NCBI RefSeq assembly: GCF_900130055.1
Contig: NZ_FQXU01000007.1
Span: 45,024-109,023 of the forward strand
Source: Clostridium intestinale DSM 6191
GTDB lineage: Bacteria > Bacillota > Clostridia > Clostridiales > Clostridiaceae
Direction: 5' to 3'
Length of the DNA stretch: 64,000 nt
The notes below the pieces were generated by a model that was given only the letters and a program-made list of their open reading frames with translations, was not told where the DNA came from and made no database searches. The translations under genes were made by a program, and so were the position numbers. Positions 16,145 to 25,081 of this stretch are shown here, piece after piece; position 1 is the first letter of the stretch, and each line of letters begins with the position of its first letter.

Positions 16145-17560
16145 TTAACTCTTCTTTTTTAACCTTAATCCAGTAACTAAAACCCCAACTAAGCAGATAA
16201 TTGCTGCTACTATATATACATATCTCATTCCATATATAAATACATCACTTCTACCCTCAACATATCCATAAACTTTTTCTCCCATCTTAATACTCATAAA
16301 AGAGTATAAAAGCAATGTAGCCATGGCAACTCCTGATGTTTGAGCTAAGTTTCTCACAAAAGCATTAATGCTTCCTGCAATTCCTAGTTTATTGCTCGGA
16401 GCTGAAGACATAACAAGAGAGTTATTAGGTGACAAAAACAGTGCGTTTCCAACTGCTAATAAGGCTATAAATATAATCAAAGAATACAAGCTTGAATTTT
16501 CATTTAAGGTTGCCATCAATCCTAACCCTAAACCCATTAACGCTAATCCCACTAAAGTTAATGACTCAGAGCCAATTTTATCGGATAAATGTCCACTAAA
16601 AGGTGCAAGTACTGTAATTATTATTGGTGAAATCATCATAATCATTCCAGCATAACTTGGACTCATTTTTAATACATCTTGAAGATAAAAGGGTTGAACC
16701 ATATTATTGCTGTTAAATGCAACATAACATATAAAGGTACACAATATCCCCACTGAAAAAAGTGAATTTTTAAATAGCGAAAGGTCTATAAGAGGATATT
16801 TAAGCTTTTTTTCTATATATATAAATACACAGAATAAGCATATTGCTACTATAAAACCTAAAATTATCAAATAGTTATCATATCCTACTCTTTGTCCTAC
16901 TAATAATGAACAGAATAAACATATAACGCTTGCTCCAAATATTCCAACTCCCAAGAAGTCAATTTTTTCTTTTTTGTCTTCTATCTTTTTAGGTAGAATT
17001 TTAATTCCCATTATCACCGCAATTATTCCTATTGGTATATTAATGAAAAATATATAGTGCCAACTTAAGTATGAAATTATAAATCCTCCAAGTGCAGGAC
17101 CAAGCATTGTTCCAAGAGCTAAAAAGGTTGCATTTATACCAAGTGCCTTCCCTCTTTCATTAGCTGGAAATACCTGAGTTATTATCCCTTGATTGTTTGC
17201 CATAGCTGCTGAGGCTCCTAACGCTTGAATTATTCTAAAAAAAACTAAAGAACTGAAGCTTTTTGATAATCCGCATAACAATGACCCTATAGTAAAAACC
17301 AGCAATCCTAAATTAAATATTTTTGATTTTCCTTTTATATCTCCTAAGCGTCCAAAGAACAAAATCGTACTAACTATTGTAACTAAATAAGAAATTACTA
17401 TTAATTGAATAGATGTCATGTTTACTTCAAATATTTTTACCATTGCAGGTAATGCAACATTTATTATTGTACTATCCAAAGTTCCCATAAAGGGTAGAAG
17501 TACTACAATAGCCAATATTAATCCTCTGTTTTTGTATTCATTTTTACTTTCTATGTTCAT
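16145..17560 (-). CDS. MFS drug exporter, DHA2 (EmrB/QacA) family
   Basis: A 471-aa integral membrane protein with about 14 hydrophobic helices. Signs of the DHA2 drug:H+ antiporter group are FMGTLDSTIINVALPAM in TM1, GRLGDIKGKSKIF between TM2 and TM3, and LGASAAMANNQG followed by GPALGGFI in TM5 (motif C). It probably exports amphipathic drugs or metabolites. It ends right at the -35 region of the creatininase-merR promoter, so the MerR protein could respond to the same compound. The ribosome site is weak (AAGAGATGATG). Confidence 0.92.
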   Translation of the reverse strand: MNIESKNEYKNRGLILAIVVLLPFMGTLDSTIINVALPAMVKIFEVNMTSIQLIVISYLVTIVSTILFFGRLGDIKGKSKIFNLGLLVFTIGSLLCGLSKSFSSLVFFRIIQALGASAAMANNQGIITQVFPANERGKALGINATFLALGTMLGPALGGFIISYLSWHYIFFINIPIGIIAVIMGIKILPKKIEDKKEKIDFLGVGIFGASVICLFCSLLVGQRVGYDNYLIILGFIVAICLFCVFIYIEKKLKYPLIDLSLFKNSLFSVGILCTFICYVAFNSNNMVQPFYLQDVLKMSPSYAGMIMMISPIIITVLAPFSGHLSDKIGSESLTLVGLALMGLGLGLMATLNENSSLYSLIIFIALLAVGNALFLSPNNSLVMSSAPSNKLGIAGSINAFVRNLAQTSGVAMATLLLYSFMSIKMGEKVYGYVEGRSDVFIYGMRYVYIVAAIICLVGVLVTGLRLKKKS

Positions 17561-17629
17561 TTAAAACATCATCTCTTTACTAAGTTCTCTTAAGTTATAA
17601 TATTAAATATAAACCTATAATGACAATAC

Positions 17630-18658
17630 TTATATGCTTAGTTTTTTGATTGCAAAGTCTGCCATCTCTCTTACCTTTTCATGTGAATCTTCTAATGCTT
17701 CATATATACTTGCTTTATATTCTTCTTTATAATTATTTATCATGGCATTTATTGCATTAACCTTCCATTTCCAAACATCGTCTTTAGGTATATACCAAAA
17801 CTTCTTCTGCAACACATTTTCTAAAAAATCATAATCCATTTTGATTATTTTCTCTAAAGATATCTTACTACTTAGCTCTTCTAAGTTTAGGAACTCTTCA
17901 TTTCCTATCCATTTATTTTTATTCATAGGACATGAATCCTGGCAAACATCACATCCATAAACCCAATCACCCATGGCTTCTTTAAATATTTCATTCGGCA
18001 TATCTCTTCCTGCAAAAGTTGTAAGGCAAGATACACACGCTAAAGGATTCATGGTATATGGTTCAGATAGAGATTTGGAAGGACACGCTTTAATGCATAA
18101 ATTACATTTTTCAGAGCATGGCTTAATATTAGGAGTTTCCTTATATTCTAGTTCTTCATCTATAACCCAAGCTTCAATAGTAAGCCATGAGCCTTTTTCT
18201 GTATAGAAAAAATTGTTTCTACGTATTATTCCAAGTCCAGCTTTAAGTGCCGCCCATCTCATACCTGTAACTCCAAATTTTCTTTCTGTATGAGTCTTAA
18301 TTCCTAATCCCTGCATATACTTCTCAAACTTTAGTCCATCTTGAAATTCTTTAGATTTTTCATCTACCCTGCTATCAAACATATATGTCTTTCCAATCAT
18401 ACCTTGTAAATGCTCTGGAACGTGATAGTTATCATATCTTTTTATGCAAACAACTATAGATTTTGCCCATGGATAGGTATCCTGTAAATGAGAAAAATTA
18501 TAATATCTACTATAAAAGCCCTTTGTTATTGGCACTTTCTCTATTCTCTCATTTAATCTATCCTCATAATCATACATTTCATCAACTTTTATAATTCCAC
18601 ACTTTTCATAACCTAATTTCAAAGCCTCATCTCTTATTTTTATTGCTAAATCATCCAT
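17630..18658 (-). CDS. Epoxyqueuosine-reductase-like 4Fe-4S protein
   Basis: A 342-aa soluble protein similar in layout to QueG. The N-terminal domain carries KFGVTGMRWAALKAGLG with the characteristic AG-LG-I-R-RN pattern. Two 4Fe-4S clusters are ligated by CSEKCNLCIKACP and by CVSC plus CDVCQDSCP. A short helical HEAT-like tail (about 290-342) follows. QueG reduces epoxyqueuosine in tRNA, but divergent paralogues act as other cobamide or Fe-S reductases, so the tRNA role is not certain. A 20-bp palindrome lies 41 bases upstream and marR just beyond, suggesting MarR control. Confidence 0.8.
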   Translation of the reverse strand: MDDLAIKIRDEALKLGYEKCGIIKVDEMYDYEDRLNERIEKVPITKGFYSRYYNFSHLQDTYPWAKSIVVCIKRYDNYHVPEHLQGMIGKTYMFDSRVDEKSKEFQDGLKFEKYMQGLGIKTHTERKFGVTGMRWAALKAGLGIIRRNNFFYTEKGSWLTIEAWVIDEELEYKETPNIKPCSEKCNLCIKACPSKSLSEPYTMNPLACVSCLTTFAGRDMPNEIFKEAMGDWVYGCDVCQDSCPMNKNKWIGNEEFLNLEELSSKISLEKIIKMDYDFLENVLQKKFWYIPKDDVWKWKVNAINAMINNYKEEYKASIYEALEDSHEKVREMADFAIKKLSI

Positions 18659-18698
18659 CCTCTTAACATTCCTTTCATAAATGTTTTACTTACAAAAG

Positions 18699-18718
18699 AA
18701 ACATGTATATACATGTTT
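18699..18718. promoter_or_regulatory. Perfect 20-bp palindrome, probable MarR operator
   Basis: AAACATGTATATACATGTTT is fully self-complementary and lies between marR and the QueG-like gene. A related half, AAACATGTACATTT, appears upstream of marR at 19304-19317. This is the size and symmetry of MarR-family sites. Confidence 0.65.
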
Positions 18719-18733
18719 TGCTTTATAAAAAAT

Positions 18734-18754
18734 CTTACTTAAAAAATAAGTAAG
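18734..18754 (-). terminator. marR terminator
   Basis: CTTACTT / AAGTAAG stem with a T-rich loop and ATTTTTTAT behind it, just past the marR stop at 18762. Confidence 0.75.
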
Positions 18755-18761
18755 TTTTAAA

Positions 18762-19217
18762 TTAAGTTTTAGAAACTTTACTAATAAAACTTTGTATCTG
18801 CCCCAAGGTTTTTAAAAATTCTTCAAATCTTTCATCACCAATTTCATTTTCAATCATGGATTGAACCTCATTCCATAACGGAACAGCTTCATTTAGTTTT
18901 TTTGCTCCCTCTTCACTTATAGAAACACATTTTCTTCTTGAATCATTGCCATCAGTATTCACTCTAACATATCCCTTTTTTCTTAAAATTTCAATATTTC
19001 TAGTTACTGTAGTTTGATCCATTAACAAAGCTTCTGCAAGTTCACTTATAGTAGCATTTTCACGATAGGATATATCTACTAATAATGAAAACTGAGCTGC
19101 TGGCAGTTCAACAGATTGAAACATTTGATCATAATATTGAGTAGTAACTCTTGTTGTCATGCGTAAATTTCTACAAACACAATTTTTTAATCTTTTAGTT
19201 TCATTTGATTTTTCCAT
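18762..19217 (-). CDS. MarR-family transcriptional regulator
   Basis: A 151-aa winged-helix protein. The centre has LVDISYRENATISELAEALLMDQTTVTRNIEILRKKGYVRV and then DGNDSRRKCVSISEEGAKKL, the MarR beta-wing with the DxRxK signature. Terminal helices make the dimer. Cysteines near the N-terminus (CVC) could allow redox sensing but this is speculative. GGAGG lies 15 bases from the ATG, farther than usual. The next gene downstream is the QueG-like protein, separated by a terminator and a palindromic site. Confidence 0.88.
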   Translation of the reverse strand: MEKSNETKRLKNCVCRNLRMTTRVTTQYYDQMFQSVELPAAQFSLLVDISYRENATISELAEALLMDQTTVTRNIEILRKKGYVRVNTDGNDSRRKCVSISEEGAKKLNEAVPLWNEVQSMIENEIGDERFEEFLKTLGQIQSFISKVSKT

Positions 19218-19536
19218 AGATAGTTTTATTGACCTCCAAATCCTTGAATAAACCTATCTTAATCCATAATATTTCTTATTGTCAAGGCATTCTAAATTTC
19301 TATAAACATGTACATTTCATATTTTTTTGTTATTTAACTCCACTTTTATTAGATCTATTTTGTATGCATATACATATATTATGAGATTGTAGTTTATTTG
19401 TCAATGTTTTTTCATTTAAAGTTTTAGAGTAATTTATACCTTATTAAATTGTTTTAAATTTTACATTTTGTCACTAAATAGACATAAAAATATTGTATAA
19501 TTAAATGTAATTTTAATATATAAGGCAGGTGGGTAA
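19218..19536. promoter_or_regulatory. Divergent intergenic region marR / DUF5685
   Basis: This 319-base gap holds the marR promoter on the minus strand (TTGACA at 19280-19285, 18-base spacer, TAAGAT at 19256-19261) and a MarR-like half site AAACATGTACATTT at 19304-19317. A second ATGCATATACATAT-like stretch lies near 19364-19378. The plus side has TTGTATAATTAAATG just before the DUF5685 gene, probably its -10. No ORF or RNA was recognised. Confidence 0.55.
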
Positions 19537-20355
19537 ATGTTTGGCTATGTAATTGCCAATGTAGATAAATTAAATGTTTCTGAAAAACAACAGTATAGAT
19601 CTTGTTATTGTGGTTTGTGTTCTACTCTTAATGATAGACATGGCGCAATGAGCCGATTAACCCTAACTTATGATATGACTTTTCTTGTTCTTTTTCTGAC
19701 TTCATTATATAATGAAAATACTTCTATTAAAACTGAAAAATGTATTTCTCACCCTTTTAAGGAACATGAATTTTGGAGAAATAAAATCACAGAATATGCA
19801 TCAGATATGAATATTCTTCTTACATATTATAAATTTCTTGATGATTGGCAGGATGATAAAAATATTTTCTCTTTATTTGGGGCCAAATTATTTGAGAAAA
19901 AGTGTAAGCTTATTGAAAAAAGATATCCAAATAAATCAGCTAAAATTTCTCAGTATTTAAAGGAACTTTCTTTTATTGAGAAATCTGGAGAGCTTAACCC
20001 TGATATTCCTTCAAATTGTTTTGGAGAACTTATGGGTGAAATTTTTGTTGTAAATGAAGATGAATATTCAGAAAGATTATATGCATTTGGAAAGTCTCTT
20101 GGAAAATTTATTTATATTATGGATGCATGTCTTGATTTGAAAGAAGATATAAAAAAGGAACGCTATAATCCATTAGTTACCACTTCCTCTGACAACTTTT
20201 CTTCTATACTAAATATACTTATGGCTGATTGTACCGAAAAGTATAAAACTCTGCCAATTGAAAGAGATAAAAATATTATTGATAATATTCTTTATTCTGG
20301 AGTGTGGACAAGATATGTAGCTGCTACTAATAAGAAAGGAAGTGCCCAAATATGA
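19537..20355 (+). CDS. DUF5685 family protein
   Basis: A 272-aa soluble protein that starts [28 protein letters not shown], the family's typical beginning with a CYCGLC motif. Two acidic motifs stand out: LDDWQDDK near residue 101, and [17 protein letters not shown] near 201-217. Their order and form recall the Asp-rich motifs of class I isoprenoid or phytoene synthases (inference from pattern only). No function is known for DUF5685. The stop overlaps the J-domain gene by four bases, so the two are translationally coupled. The start has AGGTGGG upstream. Confidence 0.85.
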   Translation: MFGYVIANVDKLNVSEKQQYRSCYCGLCSTLNDRHGAMSRLTLTYDMTFLVLFLTSLYNENTSIKTEKCISHPFKEHEFWRNKITEYASDMNILLTYYKFLDDWQDDKNIFSLFGAKLFEKKCKLIEKRYPNKSAKISQYLKELSFIEKSGELNPDIPSNCFGELMGEIFVVNEDEYSERLYAFGKSLGKFIYIMDACLDLKEDIKKERYNPLVTTSSDNFSSILNILMADCTEKYKTLPIERDKNIIDNILYSGVWTRYVAATNKKGSAQI

Positions 20356-20948
20356 TATCGGACCCTTATAAAGTACTGGGGGTTTCTCCAGATGCTAGTG
20401 ACGAAGAAATTGCAAAGTCCTATAGAAAATTAGCTAAAAAATATCATCCTGATCTAAATCAAGGAAATGAAGAAGCTGCAAGAAAAATGAGCGAAATTAA
20501 TAGTGCTTATAATCAAATTAAGCAAGGTTATACTTCTCAAGGAAGTTATAATGCTGGTTATGGTGGGCAAAATACATATGGTAATGATGCTTCTTATGTT
20601 AATGATTATAATTCCGCAATTCATTATATGAATTCTGGTTATTATAATGAAGCTTTAAATGTTTTAAATAATATACCTAGTAGAAGTGCTAAATGGTACT
20701 ATTATAGTGCAGTTGCAAACTTAGGTATACATAATCAGATTACTGCACTTGAACACGCTAGAACAGCTGTAAGAATGGACCCAAATAATTTCGAATACCA
20801 TCTACTATTAAACAGAATACAAGGTAGTGGTGCTTTTTATCAAAATCAAAGTAGAGGTTTTGGTATACCCGTATTCAGTTTTTGGAAAATATGTTTAGGA
20901 TATTACTTGTTCAGATTTTTCTGTAGTTTTTTCTTTGGTCCATATTAA
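20352..20948 (+). CDS. J-domain (DnaJ-like) protein with TPR-like middle
   Basis: Residues 1-60 are a J domain: [31 protein letters not shown] contains the HPD tripeptide that stimulates DnaK. A Gly/Tyr/Asn-rich linker (about 62-85) leads to a helical TPR-like part ([20 protein letters not shown] and [17 protein letters not shown]). The C-terminus is aromatic and hydrophobic ([21 protein letters not shown] region) and may anchor in the membrane. It lacks the zinc-finger and substrate domains of true DnaJ, so it is probably a dedicated co-chaperone for its operon partners. Confidence 0.9.
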   Translation: MISDPYKVLGVSPDASDEEIAKSYRKLAKKYHPDLNQGNEEAARKMSEINSAYNQIKQGYTSQGSYNAGYGGQNTYGNDASYVNDYNSAIHYMNSGYYNEALNVLNNIPSRSAKWYYYSAVANLGIHNQITALEHARTAVRMDPNNFEYHLLLNRIQGSGAFYQNQSRGFGIPVFSFWKICLGYYLFRFFCSFFFGPY

Positions 20949-20965
20949 TAGAGGAGTGATAAGAT

Positions 20966-21376
20966 ATGAAAGATTTTAAAAATAAGTTAGTACGTTTTAT
21001 GTATGGTAGATATGGTACAGACCAGCTATATATTGCAACAATTGCTCTGTCTTTTATTCTAGTAATTGCTAATTTTTTTATCCCTTCACCTATAATTAGA
21101 GGTTTATCATGGGTCGTTCTTATCTTAACCTTTTATAGAACCTTTTCTAAAAACATCTATAAAAGACAAAGAGAAAATCAAATGTTTTTGAAATTTTGGA
21201 ATCCTATTAAATCAAAGTTTTCTTTAGCATTCCGTAGATTAAAGGATATAAAAACCCATCGTTATCGTACTTGTCCTCACTGCAAAAAGGTACTTCGTCT
21301 GCCAAGAAAGACAGGAAATCATACTGTAAATTGTCCTGCATGTCGTAAAGATTTTAAAGTTAAAATTATGTTTTAA
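20966..21376 (+). CDS. Membrane protein with C-terminal zinc ribbon
   Basis: A 136-aa protein with two hydrophobic helices (about 21-38 and 42-57), then a basic linker and a zinc ribbon: CPHC near residue 103 and CPAC near 125. It is the third gene of the DUF5685/J-domain cluster and follows by 17 bases with a GGAGTG site. The same three-gene order is familiar in clostridia. Its function is unknown; it could hold the other two proteins at the membrane. Confidence 0.8.
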   Translation: MKDFKNKLVRFMYGRYGTDQLYIATIALSFILVIANFFIPSPIIRGLSWVVLILTFYRTFSKNIYKRQRENQMFLKFWNPIKSKFSLAFRRLKDIKTHRYRTCPHCKKVLRLPRKTGNHTVNCPACRKDFKVKIMF

Positions 21377-21385
21377 TACTACTGG

Positions 21386-21418
21386 AGGTTATTGCTATTT
21401 TTATGATAGTAGTAACCT
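21386..21418 (+). terminator. Terminator of the DUF5685 cluster
   Basis: AGGTTATTGCTAT / ATAGTAGTAACCT arms (with G-U pairs) followed by TTTTATTTATT, ten bases past the last stop. Confidence 0.75.
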
Positions 21419-21581
21419 TTTATTTATTCAGAGATCCTTTTTTAAATAGCATATTTTGCTTAGACTAAAAAATATCTATCTAGCTATAATAAAATTTTTG
21501 TCGACTTTTAATAATAAGTATAATTAACTTTTTCAACTGCATACGACTTTGTTTGAAATAAGTGTTGATGGAGACTTAAGA

Positions 21582-22649
21582 CTATGATATTTTAAAAACA
21601 AGCCTCTCATCTGCTCTTTTGTTTCTTAATATTTCTCCTCTAAAATTCACTTTCTTAAAATCCTCTACTCTCAGCTGTTTTTTACCTGTAACAAATTTTC
21701 TAAATAAGCTTAATCCTTGATTATCTTCCACTATAAACATTATAAACCAATTTATATAAAAGCCTAAATACTTACTCGCAACATTATGAAAACTTCTAAG
21801 AAATAACTTAAAAGCTTTTCCCCTTTGAGCAGCTATTTTATTATCAATTCCTGGTATATTTGTAGTTATTCCTTTAAATAAATTTATTGCTCCATGCATA
21901 CTTAACTTTAATCCATGAGCTTTTGTGAAGTAATAGTACTTATAATTACTCGGTGTTGCAAGATAATTACAATCCTCTTTAATAATTGGTTTTAAAAATT
22001 TTTCCAAACTCTCTAAATTAATATTTCTTTTAGCTACTGGCTTTATAAATTTATTATCACTAGTATCTTTACAGTTTAATATCATTATTTTTTCTCTTTC
22101 AAAAACTTCATTATTTTGATTATATTTATCTTTATCGGATTTAACAATAGAAAATTTCTTATTTAAACTGTGATTTCCCTTAAATGATTCTTTAATTCCA
22201 ACTTCATCTATCTCTATAGTTCCACTAAGTTTTTTATTCATTATTTTTGTACCTGCTACACTTAATATTTTATGCCTCCAATGAAAACTTGTGGTTAAAT
22301 TAATCTCTAATATTTCTGCTATTTTTCTAAGAGAGAACCCCTCTTTTATACATAATGTATATTTAATCCACTTATCTACAGGTTTTTTCGTATAACTTAA
22401 TGGTGATCCTGTCATATCTGAAAAACTTTTTCCACACTCCTTGCAAATATATCTTTGCCTTCCTTGTTTTGTTTTACCATTTTTATTTATATTATCTCCA
22501 CCACAATAATGGCACTCTTTTCTATCACAATGGCAAAGACTCTTTTTTTCCACCATTATATTTTCAGAATCAAATATCTCGCAACTTTTATTTTCTCTTT
22601 TAAAAGTATCATTCATCTTATGAATTAGCGTCAATAATTCTTCATTCAA
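21582..22649 (-). CDS. IS1595-like transposase, catalytic residues apparently lost
   Basis: A 355-aa protein with an N-terminal zinc ribbon (CHYCGG...CKECGKSFSDMTGSPL) and HTH (GFSLRKIAEILEINLTTSFHWRHK) before a DDE-like domain. EIDEVGIKESFKGNH is the first-Asp motif of IS1595. The second motif, usually SDG-x-SY, reads ATPSNYKYY and has no Asp, and the usual YHSRLK is AAQRGKAFK, while HNVASKYLGFYINWF at the end is well kept. It may be an inactive or domesticated copy. The start is TTG with GGAGGAG upstream. No clear terminal inverted repeats or target duplication were found. Confidence 0.8.
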   Translation of the reverse strand: MNEELLTLIHKMNDTFKRENKSCEIFDSENIMVEKKSLCHCDRKECHYCGGDNINKNGKTKQGRQRYICKECGKSFSDMTGSPLSYTKKPVDKWIKYTLCIKEGFSLRKIAEILEINLTTSFHWRHKILSVAGTKIMNKKLSGTIEIDEVGIKESFKGNHSLNKKFSIVKSDKDKYNQNNEVFEREKIMILNCKDTSDNKFIKPVAKRNINLESLEKFLKPIIKEDCNYLATPSNYKYYYFTKAHGLKLSMHGAINLFKGITTNIPGIDNKIAAQRGKAFKLFLRSFHNVASKYLGFYINWFIMFIVEDNQGLSLFRKFVTGKKQLRVEDFKKVNFRGEILRNKRADERLVFKIS

Positions 22650-22962
22650 AGGATTCTCCTCCTCTCTTTTTCTAAATTATTGACATATTATATAAATTTA
22701 AATACGGTTTTTTATAATAAGTATTTTTTTCGGTTATCGAACTATTTTATTCCCTTATTTGGATGGTTCTTAGCCAACTTAGAGCATGCTTGTCCTTAAG
22801 TTATTTGTTTCTCTTATCAACACTTTATTCCAACAATCTTATATGCATTTAATAAACATATACCCATCTCTACAAGTAAATCTCCCTACATACTCTCTTC
22901 AGTATAAAATTATAAGGACCTCCTCATAAATATTATTTATAAGAAAGTCCTTATCTACATTT
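22650..22962. other. Intergenic region with decayed protein-like fragments
   Basis: This 313-base stretch lies upstream of the transposase and downstream of the flavodiiron gene. One minus-strand frame at about 22740-22890 reads GDLLVEMGICLLNAYKIVG and, after several stops, GQACSKLAKNHPNKGIK, which look protein-like but are broken. It may be remains of an older gene or an insertion scar. The terminator at 22914-22952 closes it. I cannot name the source. Confidence 0.35.
22914..22952 (-). terminator. Flavodiiron gene terminator
   Basis: A long stem of about 17-19 pairs with G-U wobbles (AAGGAC... / ...GTCCTT outer arms) followed by ATAATTTTAT on the minus strand, ten bases beyond the stop. 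Confidence 0.7.
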
Positions 22963-24162
22963 TTATTTCATTGATTCTATAATATTGTCTGCTAGTGAAT
23001 CCATAGAATTTATGTCTTCTTTTTTCATTGCAGAAGTTAAAGTCATTTTATTTTCTAATATAGTCATGTCTTTCATTCCTTGTAAAAATTCAGTCATTAA
23101 TTTTCCAGATTGAATAGCCCATGAACCATTTTCTATGATTCCTACAGTACGTTTTTGAAGGTTTAAAGCCTTCATATCATGCAAGTAATTAAGCATTGGC
23201 GGATAAATATTTAAGTTATAAGTTACGCAAGCTAGTACCACATGGCTATATTTAAATGTCTCTGATATCAAATAGGAAACATGAGTTTTTGAAACATCAT
23301 ACATAACAACATTTGTCATGCCTTTTTTTACTAATGTTGTTGCTAATTCATTAGCAGCAGCTTCTGTATTTCCATACATTGTTCCGTAAACTATAAGTAC
23401 ACCTTTTTCTTCTGGCTCATACTTACTCCACTTATCATGCTTGTCTATAAAATATTCTAAATTGCTACGCCATACTGGACCGTGAAGTGGGCATATCATT
23501 TTTATATCTAAAGAATTTGCTTTCTTAAGAAGATTTTGAACGTTTTGTCCATATTTCCCTACAATATTTGTGTAGTATCTTCTTGCATCTTCAAGCCAAT
23601 CTCTATCAAAATTAACTTCATCATTAAACATTTTTCCATCTAAAGCCCCAAATGTTCCAAAGGCATCAGCTGAAAATAATACTCCATTGCTTGTATCATA
23701 TGTAACCATAACTTCTGGCCAATGTACCATTGGTGCAGTTATGAACATTAAAGTATGTTTTCCAAAAGACATTGTGTCTTTATCTTTAACTTCTATCACC
23801 TTACCATCCACATGGAATCCAAATTGACGCATAAATGTAACAGCTTTTCCCGTACATATAATCTTAACTTCAGGATGACGAAGAAGTATTTCTTCAATGG
23901 AAGCTGCATGATCTGGTTCCACATGATTTATTACTAAGTAATCTAAAGTTCTATCTCCTAAAACACCTTCAATGTTATCAAGGAATTGTCTGCAAATCGA
24001 CCAATCAACAGTGTCAAAAAGTACAGTCTTTTCATCTAAAAGTAAGTAAGAATTGTAGGAAACCCCTCTTGGAATTGGATGAATATTTTCAAATAAAGCA
24101 AGTCTACGATCATTTCCTCCAACCCAATAAATATCTTCAGTTATTTCTCTAACACAATACAC
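22963..24162 (-). CDS. fprA: Flavodiiron protein (FprA-type oxygen/NO reductase)
   Basis: Reduces O2 to water (or NO to N2O), protecting the anaerobe. The N-terminal metallo-beta-lactamase fold carries the di-iron ligands in HVEPDHAAS, H of MVHWPEVM, D of SADAFG and H of CPLHGPVW. The C-terminal flavodoxin domain binds FMN through YGTMYGNTE. I choose GTG at 24162: AAAAAGGAGG lies eight bases upstream, while the longer TTG frame would bury the ribosome site. The protein is about 399 aa, normal for FprA without a fused rubredoxin. It is flanked by terminators and is likely monocistronic. Confidence 0.95.
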   Translation of the reverse strand: MYCVREITEDIYWVGGNDRRLALFENIHPIPRGVSYNSYLLLDEKTVLFDTVDWSICRQFLDNIEGVLGDRTLDYLVINHVEPDHAASIEEILLRHPEVKIICTGKAVTFMRQFGFHVDGKVIEVKDKDTMSFGKHTLMFITAPMVHWPEVMVTYDTSNGVLFSADAFGTFGALDGKMFNDEVNFDRDWLEDARRYYTNIVGKYGQNVQNLLKKANSLDIKMICPLHGPVWRSNLEYFIDKHDKWSKYEPEEKGVLIVYGTMYGNTEAAANELATTLVKKGMTNVVMYDVSKTHVSYLISETFKYSHVVLACVTYNLNIYPPMLNYLHDMKALNLQKRTVGIIENGSWAIQSGKLMTEFLQGMKDMTILENKMTLTSAMKKEDINSMDSLADNIIESMK

Positions 24163-24350
24163 TAATTGTTCCTCCTTTTTTTCAGTTAACAAACATTCTC
24201 ACATCTTATTATAATATAAATAAACTCGTATGAGGATATTTTTTATTCTTTATAGTAGTATTTATCTAATTTTTATATTTTTCAAACTCCCAATATTATA
24301 ATGTTTATTTGCAATAATTTCAACAATAACATTAAGCATTTATAGTATTA

Positions 24351-24388
24351 AGGAATTGCTATAATCAATTAATCAAATAGCAACTCCT
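24351..24388 (-). terminator. Terminator of the ATPase-TrkA operon
   Basis: AGGAATTGCTAT / ATAGCAACTCCT arms, 27 bases past the last TrkA stop, with modest T content behind. The stem has one mismatch. Confidence 0.65.
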
Positions 24389-24415
24389 CTAAATTATTAT
24401 ATATAGTTTTATCAT

Positions 24416-25081
24416 TTACCTAGGTGAAAAAATTTTATTTACCTCTGCTTGAGTTTCTGAATTAGCTAAAGCTAGTATGGAGTCTCCTGCATTTATAACA
24501 GTATCTCCACCTGGAAGTATAACTTCCTCTCCTCTATAGATTGTGATAAGTTTTGAGTTAGAGGGTATATTTAGTGCCTTTACCTCTTTATGAACAGCTT
24601 TAGAAGCTTCATCAACTTTTATTTGAACTATAGAGTATCCACCTAAAGATAGTTTCATAAGTGTAAACATATTTTTTAAATCCATTTCCTCTATAACAAT
24701 ATGAGCCATTAAATCGGCCTGATTAACAGCAACATCTACCCCCATGCCTATATTATATAACCAAGAATTTTTAGGATTATTTACACGAGCAACAACCCGT
24801 GAAACTCCAAACTCAAACTTAGCTATAGTTGAAGCTACTAAATTCACCTCATCAGCTCCAGTTACTGAAACCACAACATCCGCTGAGTTTATACCTGCAG
24901 CTTCCAATATATTAGGATCTGTACCATTTCCTAATATTACTGTCTCTGAAGGAAGTTCCTTTTTTAGCTTATCTACTATGTGTTCTCTATTATCTATTAC
25001 TTTTACAGAGTAGTCATTATTTAAAAGTAAACTTGCAATATGCTCACCTACTTGACCTCCACCTATAATAACAACTTTCAT
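24416..25081 (-). CDS. TrkA/RCK-type NAD-binding regulatory protein (second copy)
   Basis: A 221-aa RCK protein. The N-terminal Rossmann fold has GGGQVGEHIASLL and the acidic strand end VIDN, and GNGTDPNILEAAGI and VARVNNPKNSWLYNIG complete the TrkA-N pattern. Residues 135-220 form a TrkA-C domain. Such proteins bind NAD(H) or ATP and gate K+ channels or transporters. The start is the ATG at 25081 (GGAGG eight bases upstream), overlapping the previous gene's stop by four bases. No TrkH/KtrB channel lies nearby. Instead both copies follow a P-type ATPase. Confidence 0.9.
   Translation of the reverse strand: MKVVIIGGGQVGEHIASLLLNNDYSVKVIDNREHIVDKLKKELPSETVILGNGTDPNILEAAGINSADVVVSVTGADEVNLVASTIAKFEFGVSRVVARVNNPKNSWLYNIGMGVDVAVNQADLMAHIVIEEMDLKNMFTLMKLSLGGYSIVQIKVDEASKAVHKEVKALNIPSNSKLITIYRGEEVILPGGDTVINAGDSILALANSETQAEVNKIFSPR

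Noticed and set aside
21500-22730. Target-site duplication ATAATAAGTAT flanking the transposase (21511-21521 and 22714-22724)
   Set aside because: The word is AT-rich and likely by chance, it is longer than the 8 bp usual for IS1595, and no inverted repeats adjoin it.
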